Of a stretch of DNA of 13,862 nt, positions 1-5,549 are shown piece after piece (the stretch's first letter is position 1; each line of letters starts with the position of its first letter). A program made the position numbers and the translations under genes. The notes beneath the pieces are model-generated. The model ran no database searches. It was not told where the DNA came from and worked only from the letters and a program-made list of their open reading frames with translations. The DNA is from a bacterium (GTDB lineage: Bacteria; Patescibacteriota; Patescibacteriia; Patescibacteriales; JALTFF01), in contig JALTFF010000005.1 in the NCBI GenBank assembly GCA_027007465.1, forward strand, positions 1 through 13,862, read 5' to 3'.

Positions 1-6
1 CCTCCT
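1..6 (-). promoter_or_regulatory. Shine-Dalgarno motif of a downstream gene beyond the left edge
   Basis: The minus strand reads AGGAGG here, 15 bases after the ispG stop, which is a full match to the anti-Shine-Dalgarno core. It would place the start codon of another minus-strand gene a few bases outside the window, probably co-transcribed with ispG. It stands out because none of the complete genes in the window has such a motif. Confidence 0.55.
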
Positions 7-21
7 ATTTGTTGAAATGTT

Positions 22-1092
22 TTATTTTTGGCTCGCATATTTTGCCATTTTATTTACTTCTTTTACTAGTTCTTTTACTAAATTTTTTTCCTCAATTCTC
101 CTTATTGCTTTTCCTTTTTTAAACAAAACACCACTTTTTAATCCACAAGCTATTCCAATATCTGCCTCTTTTGCTTCTCCTGGCCCATTTACAACGCATC
201 CCATTACAGCTACTTTTAATGGTGTTATAATATTTTCCAATTTTTTTTCAACTTCTTGAGTGATTTTAATTAAGTTAACTTTACATCTGCCACAAGTAGG
301 ACAGCTAATTAGCTCTATTCCTCTTTTTCTTAAACCAAGAGATCTTAAAATCTCATAAACAATCTTCATTTCAATAATTGGATCACCTGTCACTGAAACT
401 CTAACCGTATCTCCAATACCATCCATAAGTAATCTACCTATACCTAATGAAGATTTTACAGCGCTTATAAGTGAAGGCCCAGCTTCTGTAACTCCTATAT
501 GAAATGGCCAATCACCTTTTTTAGCTAAAATTTGATGCGCCTTAATAGTATCTAAAACATTAGATGATTTAAGCGATATTTTAATATTGTCATATTTTAA
601 TTTTTCAAAAATATCAATCGCTCTTAAAGCGCTCTCAACCATGGCTTCTGGACTTGGGCGACCAAACTTTTTTAAAATATCTTTTTCTAATGATCCACTA
701 TTCACGCCTATTCTTATAGCTATTTGATATTGTCTTGCAAATTTAACAAATTCCTCTATTTGTTTTTTTGATGTATTACCTGGATTTATTCTAATGCCAT
801 CTATTCCAGCTTTAACAGCTTTTATAGCTAATTCACTATTAAAATGTATATCGCCTATAATTGGAATGTGAATTGATTTTTTAATTATTGGCAAACTTTT
901 AATAGCATCATCATCTGGAATAGCAATTCTTATTATTTCGCATCCAGTCTTTTCTAATCTTAGAATTTGATCAACTGTTTTTTTTATGTCTTTTGGGTGT
1001 GTAGTTGTCATTGATTGGACAACAATTGGAGCATTACCTCCAATTGTTACATTTCCAACTTTAATCTGTCTTGTTTTTCTCCTCTTTTTCAT
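22..1092 (-). CDS. ispG: 4-hydroxy-3-methylbut-2-en-1-yl diphosphate synthase (IspG/GcpE)
   Basis: IspG is a cytosolic [4Fe-4S] enzyme that reductively converts methylerythritol cyclodiphosphate to HMBPP, the penultimate step of the MEP isoprenoid pathway. The protein has 356 residues, typical of the short bacterial form without the plant insertion. The N-terminal TIM-barrel part (about 8-250) contains GNAPIVVQSMTT and IGDIHFN. The C-terminal cluster domain has the cysteine ligands in SCPTCGRC (Cys264, Cys267) and GCVVNGPGE (Cys299, with Glu306), matching the cluster Cys and Glu positions known for E. coli IspG. The start is the ATG before a lysine/arginine-rich tail; no Shine-Dalgarno motif precedes it. 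It is the last complete gene of the left minus-strand block, 183 bases after the M18 gene. A weak promoter-like pair, TTGAGG (1157-1162) and AAAATA on the plus strand (1134-1139; TATTTT on minus) with 17-base spacing, may let it be expressed separately. All key residues are present. Confidence 0.97.
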   Translation of the reverse strand: MKKRRKTRQIKVGNVTIGGNAPIVVQSMTTTHPKDIKKTVDQILRLEKTGCEIIRIAIPDDDAIKSLPIIKKSIHIPIIGDIHFNSELAIKAVKAGIDGIRINPGNTSKKQIEEFVKFARQYQIAIRIGVNSGSLEKDILKKFGRPSPEAMVESALRAIDIFEKLKYDNIKISLKSSNVLDTIKAHQILAKKGDWPFHIGVTEAGPSLISAVKSSLGIGRLLMDGIGDTVRVSVTGDPIIEMKIVYEILRSLGLRKRGIELISCPTCGRCKVNLIKITQEVEKKLENIITPLKVAVMGCVVNGPGEAKEADIGIACGLKSGVLFKKGKAIRRIEEKNLVKELVKEVNKMAKYASQK

Positions 1093-1133
1093 AAATTAAA
1101 TTATTTAAAGTGTAAAATATTGTGTATAAATTT

Positions 1134-1162
1134 AAAATAAAACAAAATAGAAAATTCCTCAA
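1134..1162 (-). promoter_or_regulatory. Weak candidate promoter for ispG
   Basis: On the minus strand TTGAGG is followed after 17 bases by TATTTT, each 4 of 6 to the sigma-70 consensus, about 42 bases before the ispG start. Such matches are easy to find by chance in AT-rich DNA. The 1173-1203 hairpin lies just upstream of the -35 box. Confidence 0.22.
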
Positions 1163-1172
1163 ACAGGCTTTA

Positions 1173-1203
1173 TAGACTAAGCGCTATATAGCGACTTAGT
1201 CTA
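1173..1203. repeat. Strong inverted repeat between the M18 gene and ispG
   Basis: TAGACTAAG (1173-1181) pairs perfectly with CTTAGTCTA (1195-1203). The centre CGCTATATAGCG (1182-1193) is itself a perfect palindrome, and a single unpaired base at 1194 offsets it. The stem is clearly richer in G+C than its surroundings. Neither strand has a U-tract directly after the stem, so it is a poor intrinsic terminator. It may be an operator upstream of ispG, an mRNA-stabilising 3' stem of the M18 transcript, or a remnant of a dispersed palindromic repeat. Confidence 0.8.
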
Positions 1204-1250
1204 TTTCCAGATAAAGAAGTTAAGCTATTTTCATATTATAGTTCTTGTTC

Positions 1251-1270
1251 TATGTTATATGTTATATGTT
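1251..1270. repeat. Short tandem repeat, 7-base unit, nearly three copies
   Basis: The unit TATGTTA is repeated head to tail with no mismatch (two full copies plus six bases), immediately after the stop codon of the M18 gene. It lies outside any gene, so slippage would not change a protein. Confidence 0.8.
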
Positions 1271-1275
1271 GCGCA

Positions 1276-2697
1276 TTAACTTTCATAAAAAGCTTTATAG
1301 GCTTTATAAGCAGAATATACATCTGCCTTAGATGAAATTTCCATTGGAGCGTGCATATTAAAGAGAGCAATCCCGCAATCAATAGTATTAATACCTCTAT
1401 TTGCCAAATATTTAGCAATGGTGCCGCCTCCTCCTTCATCTATTTTTCCAAATCCTGAGGTTTGCCAAATCACATTATTTTTGTTAAATATTTCTTTAAT
1501 TTTATAAGTATATTCTGCTGTTGCTTCGCTAGCAGAATATTTTCCACCACTTCCTGTGTATCTCTCAATAGTAACTCCATAACCAATTCTAGCAGAATTT
1601 TTAGAATCATAAACTTCTTTATAGTCAGGATCAAATCCAGATGTCACATCAGATGAAATTGAATTAGATTTTGCAAAAATTTGATAAACATCTTTTACAG
1701 AAGATTCTTTATATAAGTTAATAATCTCAAGCACAAAATTTTCCAAAAATAATGATTTAGAACCTGTCACTCCATCGCTTCCTATTTCTTCTTTATCAGC
1801 CCAAAAGCAAATTTGCGTTTTCTTGCTTTTTTTTGCTTGTAAAATAGCTTGTAAAGATGTATAAGCGCAAACTTTATCATCTTGTCCATAACCAGCTATT
1901 AACCCGCGATCAAATCCAATATCTCTTGCTTTTCCTTGTGGAACAGCTTGCAAATCAGCTGAAAAAAGGTCTTCCTCAATTATGCCAAATTTATCATTTA
2001 AATATTTTAAAACCATTAACTTTATTTTTTCTTTAGCATTTTTATCATCAACAGGAAGGCTCCCTACAAGCACATTTAATTCCTCACCTTCAATGGCTTG
2101 GCTTAATGGCTTTGATAATTGTTTTCTGCTTAAATGCGGTAGTAAGTCAGTAATCATAAAAATAGGCTCATCTTCTTTTTCACCAATATTTATATTTATT
2201 TTTTTATTATTTTTCGTCATTACTATTCCATGTAAAGCTAATGGGACTGTTGGCCAATGATATTTTTTTATACCACCATAATAGTGTGTTTTTAAAAAAG
2301 CTAATGACTCTTCTTCATATAAAGAACGTGGCTTAAAATCAAGATGCGGTGAATCAATATGAGATACAATTAAATTAAACCCATTTTTTAATAAATCATC
2401 GCCAAGAATAGCTAAAATTAAATTCTTCTCACGATTAACCATATAAATTTTTGAGCCAGTTAAATCTTTAATTTTTTTCTTTTTAATTTCTTTAATAGAA
2501 ATAAAGCCATTTTGAATAGCTATCTTCTCTCCCTCTGCAACAGCTTCTCTTTCTGTTTTTACTTTATTTAAAAAATGCTTGTAATCCTCACAAAATTCAA
2601 ATGATTTTTTCTTAATATCACTTCCCCACTTTTCCCAACAAAAATTTTTTTCAAATAATAATTTTTTTTCTAATTCTGATTGTTTTTTATTGTCCAT
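1276..2697 (-). CDS. M18 family zinc aminopeptidase (aminopeptidase 1 / aspartyl aminopeptidase type)
   Basis: This is a cytosolic metallopeptidase of family M18 that removes N-terminal residues from peptides; the family works as large oligomeric shells with two metal ions per active site. The 473 residues cover the full family length. Metal-binding and catalytic motifs appear in order: SHIDSP (His113), GYGQDDKV (Asp273 or Asp274), ADKEEIGS (Glu303/Glu304), ISSDVTSG (Asp350) and NMHAPMEIS (His449). The segment KTHYYGGIKKYHWPTVPLALHG is strongly like the clostridial aminopeptidase 1 branch, so substrate preference for acidic residues should not be assumed. The chosen ATG gives an N-terminus with no signal peptide and no Shine-Dalgarno motif; a 16-bp inverted repeat ends 8 bases before it. 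It follows galU by 50 bases and is probably in the same transcript. A role in peptide recycling is inferred from the family. Confidence 0.93.
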   Translation of the reverse strand: MDNKKQSELEKKLLFEKNFCWEKWGSDIKKKSFEFCEDYKHFLNKVKTEREAVAEGEKIAIQNGFISIKEIKKKKIKDLTGSKIYMVNREKNLILAILGDDLLKNGFNLIVSHIDSPHLDFKPRSLYEEESLAFLKTHYYGGIKKYHWPTVPLALHGIVMTKNNKKININIGEKEDEPIFMITDLLPHLSRKQLSKPLSQAIEGEELNVLVGSLPVDDKNAKEKIKLMVLKYLNDKFGIIEEDLFSADLQAVPQGKARDIGFDRGLIAGYGQDDKVCAYTSLQAILQAKKSKKTQICFWADKEEIGSDGVTGSKSLFLENFVLEIINLYKESSVKDVYQIFAKSNSISSDVTSGFDPDYKEVYDSKNSARIGYGVTIERYTGSGGKYSASEATAEYTYKIKEIFNKNNVIWQTSGFGKIDEGGGGTIAKYLANRGINTIDCGIALFNMHAPMEISSKADVYSAYKAYKAFYES

Positions 2698-2705
2698 ATA
2701 AAAGT

Positions 2706-2742
2706 AAATAATTTCTACAAATAAATTTGTAAAAAATTATTT
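2706..2742. repeat. Inverted repeat filling the galU to M18 gap
   Basis: AAATAATTT (2706-2714) pairs with AAATTATTT (2734-2742), and TACAAAT (2716-2722) pairs with ATTTGTA (2725-2731), with a small internal loop (one base against two). In the minus-strand mRNA this stem ends 8 bases before the M18 start codon. No U-tract follows, so it is more likely a leader or processing stem than a terminator. The arms are almost pure A/T, so chance similarity cannot be dismissed. Confidence 0.6.
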
Positions 2743-2747
2743 TAAAC

Positions 2748-3611
2748 TTATTTATTAAACTTTTTTATTAGCCACTTCTTAAATGCTTCTCCTGTTTCAG
2801 AATGTTTAATGCCAAAGTCAACTGTGGCTTTTAAAAAACCAAGTTTTGTGCCACAATCATAATGCTTACCTTCAAATTGATAAGCATAAATTAAATTTGA
2901 TTGAGCATATATTGCTAAAGCATCTGCTAATCTAATTTCTCCGCTTTTATTTGGTTTTTTCCTAAGAATTTTAAAAACATCTGGGGTTAAAATATATTTT
3001 CCAACAATAGCTAAATTAGAAGGCGCTTCTTTTTTATCTGGCTTTTCAACAATATTTTTAACTTGAAAAATATTATCTTCAATTTTCATACCTTTTATTA
3101 CCCCATATTTTTCAACTTCTTTTAATGGAACTTGCTCAATAGATATAACTGGATGCTGATATCTTTGAAAAACATTTAATAATTGTTTAAGACAAGGAAC
3201 TTTTGAATCAACTAAATCATCACCAAAAAGAACTGCTACTGGTTCGTTTCCAATTATTTTTTCAGCTCTTAAAATAGCATCTCCATCGCCTAAAGGTATT
3301 GGTTGGCGAACATAAACAAAGTTAGCTAAGCGTGAAATTCCTCTAATTATTTTCAATAGCTCTCTTTTTTCTTTTTCAACTAAATTATATTCTAACTCAA
3401 ATGACATATCAAAATGATCTTCAATTGCCCTTTTTCCTCTTCCTGTCACAAAAATAATCTCATCTATTCCAGATGCAACAGCTTCTTCAACTAAATATTG
3501 TATTATTGGCTTATCAACAATAGGCACCATTTCTTTTGGCTGAGCTTTACTAGCTGGTAAAAATCTTGTGCCAAATCCAGCTACTGGTAAAATTGCTTTA
3601 TGAATTTTCAT
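2748..3611 (-). CDS. galU: UTP--glucose-1-phosphate uridylyltransferase
   Basis: GalU makes UDP-glucose from UTP and glucose-1-phosphate, the activated sugar used for surface polysaccharides, glycolipids and trehalose. The 287 residues match the bacterial GalU family. The N-terminal nucleotide-binding signature is GFGTRFLPASKAQPKEMVP (about 12-30), with VDKPIIQYLVEEA just after. Further markers are LFGDDLVD (128-135, metal-coordinating Asp), IVEKP (187-191) and YDCGTKLGFLKA (251-262), the GalU-type sugar-binding segment that helps separate it from RfbA/RmlA. The start ATG lies 4 bases after the rmuC stop, which argues for translational coupling; no Shine-Dalgarno motif is visible. The lone plus-strand ligase/polymerase-like gene at 9367-10743 is a possible downstream user of such sugars, though the genes are not linked. 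All expected residues are present. Confidence 0.95.
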   Translation of the reverse strand: MKIHKAILPVAGFGTRFLPASKAQPKEMVPIVDKPIIQYLVEEAVASGIDEIIFVTGRGKRAIEDHFDMSFELEYNLVEKEKRELLKIIRGISRLANFVYVRQPIPLGDGDAILRAEKIIGNEPVAVLFGDDLVDSKVPCLKQLLNVFQRYQHPVISIEQVPLKEVEKYGVIKGMKIEDNIFQVKNIVEKPDKKEAPSNLAIVGKYILTPDVFKILRKKPNKSGEIRLADALAIYAQSNLIYAYQFEGKHYDCGTKLGFLKATVDFGIKHSETGEAFKKWLIKKFNK

Positions 3612-3615
3612 ATTT

Positions 3616-4737
3616 TTATACTTTTATTTCTTTATTATTTTTTTCTTCTTCAATCTGCTCAACGACTTTTGTTAGTTGCCTTGTTCTTGTTCCTGATAAA
3701 ATATTATACTGTGTTGAGACAGAAGTAATTTTGTTTCCCAATTTATCAAACTCTGCATTATATTTTTCAAATTCCTGCTTAAATTTTCCAATTAAACCTA
3801 CTACACGATATAAATTTTCCTGAATACTAAAATTGTCATAAGTTTGATGAATCATTCTTAAAAAAGTAATAAAAGAAACAGGACCGACAATAGAAACTTT
3901 TTTCTTATTTGCTTCATCAATAATATCACTTAACTTTTCATTTATAAAACTAAAAATCATTTCATTAGGAACAAACAAAACAACAAAATCCAAAGTCTTT
4001 TCTTCTAAATTAATATAATCTCTGTTTGTCACTTGCTTTATTTTTTGCTTTACATCTGTTCTAAATTGGGCAAGATATTTTTTCTTCTCTAACTTATCTT
4101 CAACCTCTTGATATTTCATCAATGATTGATATGGAAATTTTACATCAATATTAACTTTGTTTTTATTAGGCAAATAAATTGTAAAATCTGGACGATTAGC
4201 ATTTGTGTCTTGGCTAAGATTTCCATCATAATTTACGCCCTTTACAAAACCGGCTATTTTTAATAAATTCTCAGCTACTTCTTCACCATATTTTCCGCGC
4301 AACTGATTGTTTGAAAGTATATTTTTCAAATTATCTGTTGAATTTTTAAGTTGTTCTGTGATAATTTTATGCTCTTCTACTGTTGTTTTTAAATTAGAAA
4401 ACTCCCTAATTCTTTCTTTTTCAGTAGACTCAATTTTTCTATGACTTTCTTCTATTTCTTGCTCTATTTTCTTAATTAACTCTCTAACAACATCCTTATT
4501 GTTTTTTATTTCTTGCCCAATAATATCTTTTTTATCATTAAGATGCTCTAATAAACGTTCTCTTTCATCTTTAAAAATTTCCTTATTTTTTTCATCAACT
4601 GCTCTTAGGCTTTTTTCTATCACTTTCTCGCTTAAAAAACCAAAATATTTTTCAATTGGTTTTTTAAAAATAAAAAACAAAACTACTAAAATAATAATAA
4701 TTACAATAACAGAGTAAATAAATAATTGCAATACCAT
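3616..4737 (-). CDS. rmuC: RmuC family DNA recombination-limiting protein
   Basis: RmuC proteins are membrane-anchored, nuclease-like proteins that limit rearrangements at inverted repeats; the exact reaction is not established. The 373-residue protein shows the family order. There is one N-terminal membrane helix (about 4-24, very rich in I, V, L and F), then a long charged coiled-coil (about 40-140, many E, K and R). The PD-(D/E)XK-like domain follows, with RGKYGEE (147-153), RPDF (182-185) and NIDVKFP (196-202, Asp198 and Lys200 as candidate catalytic residues). Later motifs are VLFVPNE (253-259) and GTRTRQL (349-355). It is the first gene of the minus-strand block and overlaps nothing; galU follows after 4 bases. 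A promoter-like TTGCTT-N17-TATTAT lies just upstream, and an AT inverted repeat ends 10 bases before the start. Family assignment is firm; the biochemical role rests on homologues. Confidence 0.94.
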   Translation of the reverse strand: MVLQLFIYSVIVIIIILVVLFFIFKKPIEKYFGFLSEKVIEKSLRAVDEKNKEIFKDERERLLEHLNDKKDIIGQEIKNNKDVVRELIKKIEQEIEESHRKIESTEKERIREFSNLKTTVEEHKIITEQLKNSTDNLKNILSNNQLRGKYGEEVAENLLKIAGFVKGVNYDGNLSQDTNANRPDFTIYLPNKNKVNIDVKFPYQSLMKYQEVEDKLEKKKYLAQFRTDVKQKIKQVTNRDYINLEEKTLDFVVLFVPNEMIFSFINEKLSDIIDEANKKKVSIVGPVSFITFLRMIHQTYDNFSIQENLYRVVGLIGKFKQEFEKYNAEFDKLGNKITSVSTQYNILSGTRTRQLTKVVEQIEEEKNNKEIKV

Positions 4738-4747
4738 AGATCTATAA

Positions 4748-4770
4748 GATATTTATAATTATATAATATC
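4748..4770. repeat. AT inverted repeat next to the rmuC start
   Basis: GATATTTATAA (4748-4758) pairs with TTATA (4759-4763) plus AATATC (4765-4770), leaving one bulged base at 4764. It ends 10 bases before the rmuC ATG and overlaps the candidate -10 box, so it could be an operator rather than an RNA structure. Being almost pure A/T, it may also be chance. Confidence 0.45.
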
Positions 4771-4791
4771 AAATTTTAATAAATTAAGCAA
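4763..4791 (-). promoter_or_regulatory. Candidate promoter for rmuC-galU
   Basis: On the minus strand TTGCTT is followed after exactly 17 bases by TATTAT. The -10 box is good (5 of 6) and the -35 box poor (3 of 6). It would give a leader of about 20 bases before the rmuC start. Confidence 0.35.
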
Positions 4792-4806
4792 AAAAGAAAA
4801 AACTAC

Positions 4807-4818
4807 AAATCGCGATTT
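4807..4818. repeat. 12-base perfect palindrome AAATCGCGATTT
   Basis: This is a perfect self-complementary site with a CGCG core in otherwise A/T DNA, about 70 bases upstream of rmuC and just behind the candidate -35 box. It could be a binding site for a dimeric regulator; nothing in the window identifies one. Confidence 0.6.
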
Positions 4819-4907
4819 CTAAATTTGTTGTTATAGTTACTGATAAATTTATCTCTACCTTTCTTAAAAGAATTATATAACAGATATTTCAAATGTAACA
4901 TTTCTAA

Positions 4908-5011
4908 ATCCCATTAGAAATTCTAAAATGAAAATATTTCTTAAAATCTTTATTAATTTTGAATTAGTTGATTTTTTTCTAAGATGTAAGATATAAAATT
5001 TCTAATAGGAT
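4908..5011. repeat. Possible small element bounded by 15-base inverted repeats
   Basis: The left end (4908-4922) begins ATCCCATTAG. Its reverse complement matches 4997-5011 (AATTTCTAATAGGAT) at 14 of 15 positions, bounding about 104 bases. No target-site duplication is evident and the interior has no gene. It may be a decayed MITE-like element or a chance pair in low-complexity DNA. Confidence 0.25.
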
Positions 5012-5073
5012 AAATGCCAAACTATAACATTATCATATTGCTACAACCAACAATGGATTTTTAAAATAATTAA

Positions 5074-5145
5074 ACTATTAAAAGAACAAGAGAAAAATTA
5101 GAAAAAGAAATAGAAACTCTAATGGCTGAGCCAGAATGCAAGTAA
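5074..5145 (+). pseudogene. Possible gene relic (short coding-like stretch)
   Basis: An open stretch without an in-frame start at its head translates as TIKRTREKLEKEIETLMAEP then ECK and stop. The alternating K/E/L pattern resembles a charged helical protein segment more than translated intergenic DNA. The upstream part is broken by stops in all frames. The family cannot be recognised; it could equally be a chance reading of purine-rich sequence. Confidence 0.2.
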
Positions 5146-5188
5146 TAAATAACTAAAAAAACCGATAATCACTTAAAATCTACTAAAT

Positions 5189-5217
5189 TTGATATTTATA
5201 CAAATATTATGTAAACT
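5189..5217 (+). promoter_or_regulatory. Candidate promoter for the DUF59-dnaB pair
   Basis: TTGATA (5 of 6 to the -35 consensus) is followed after 17 bases by TAAACT (4 of 6 to the -10 consensus), ending 25 bases before the first ATG of the pair. No better pair is visible in the gap. Confidence 0.35.
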
Positions 5218-5242
5218 ATAAATATAAAATAAGCCTAAAAAT

Positions 5243-5536
5243 ATGTTACAAAAAGAAGAAGTAAAAAAAATTTTATATAAAATTAAACATCCAGCTATAA
5301 ATTCAAGCTTAATTGATTTAGGAATAATTAAAAATTTTAATATTGAAGAGAAAAAAATAAAAATCACATTAGCTTTTCCCTTTCCAGACATTCCAATTAA
5401 AGGAATGATAATTCAAAGCATTGAAAACGCATTAAAAAAAACTGGATTAAAAGTTGAAACAGAGATAATAACTATGGATAAAAAAACATTGCAACAATTT
5501 CTTAATACAGAGCAAAAAAATTGGAAAGGAATGTAA
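5243..5536 (+). CDS. Small DUF59/MIP18-like (Mrp N-terminal domain type) protein
   Basis: The 97-residue protein looks like the MIP18/DUF59 fold found in SufT, eukaryotic CIA2 and the N-terminus of the Fe-S carrier Mrp/ApbC, all linked to iron-sulfur cluster assembly. Supporting segments are an N-terminal helix followed by HPAINSSLIDLGIIKNFNI (16-34), a beta strand KKIKITLAF (37-45), the helix GMIIQSIENALKKTG (54-68) and a C-terminal TLQQFLNTEQKNWKGM (82-97) of the kind that ends the Mrp N-domain. The family cysteine of the usual CP motif appears replaced: the equivalent reads DIP, with Ile50 where Cys is expected. There is no ATPase domain, so it is not a full Mrp. It starts at the first ATG after a candidate promoter and is followed after 13 bases by dnaB, suggesting one transcript. 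The fold assignment is moderately confident; the function is open. Confidence 0.7.
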   Translation: MLQKEEVKKILYKIKHPAINSSLIDLGIIKNFNIEEKKIKITLAFPFPDIPIKGMIIQSIENALKKTGLKVETEIITMDKKTLQQFLNTEQKNWKGM

Positions 5537-5549
5537 TTTATTAAAAAAT

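Larger units (their letters stand above)
4738..5242. other. Divergent intergenic region of about 500 bases between rmuC and the DUF59 gene
   Basis: No convincing complete gene is present on either strand; only very short open stretches occur. What can be seen: a candidate rmuC promoter (4763-4791), a 12-base perfect palindrome AAATCGCGATTT (4807-4818), a local hairpin ATTTCTAA/TTAGAAAT (4900-4921), a 15-base inverted pair bounding 4908-5011, a coding-like 23-codon stretch (5074-5145), and a candidate promoter for the DUF59 gene (5189-5217). No G+C-rich block suggestive of a structured RNA gene is visible. Confidence 0.7.

Noticed and set aside
17..259. An 80-codon plus-strand open frame opposite the end of ispG
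   Set aside because: It overlaps the conserved C-terminal domain of ispG and has a Phe/Ser-rich composition typical of antisense AT-rich DNA.
4738..5242. CRISPR array or Cas12a-type repeat in the long gap
   Set aside because: TTTCTAA-like words recur, but there is no regular spacing, no conserved repeat of about 36 bases and no cas gene nearby.
5173..5391. A 72-codon minus-strand open frame overlapping the DUF59 gene
   Set aside because: It is antisense to a gene with recognisable family segments, and its Phe/Ile/Ser-rich translation shows no motif.
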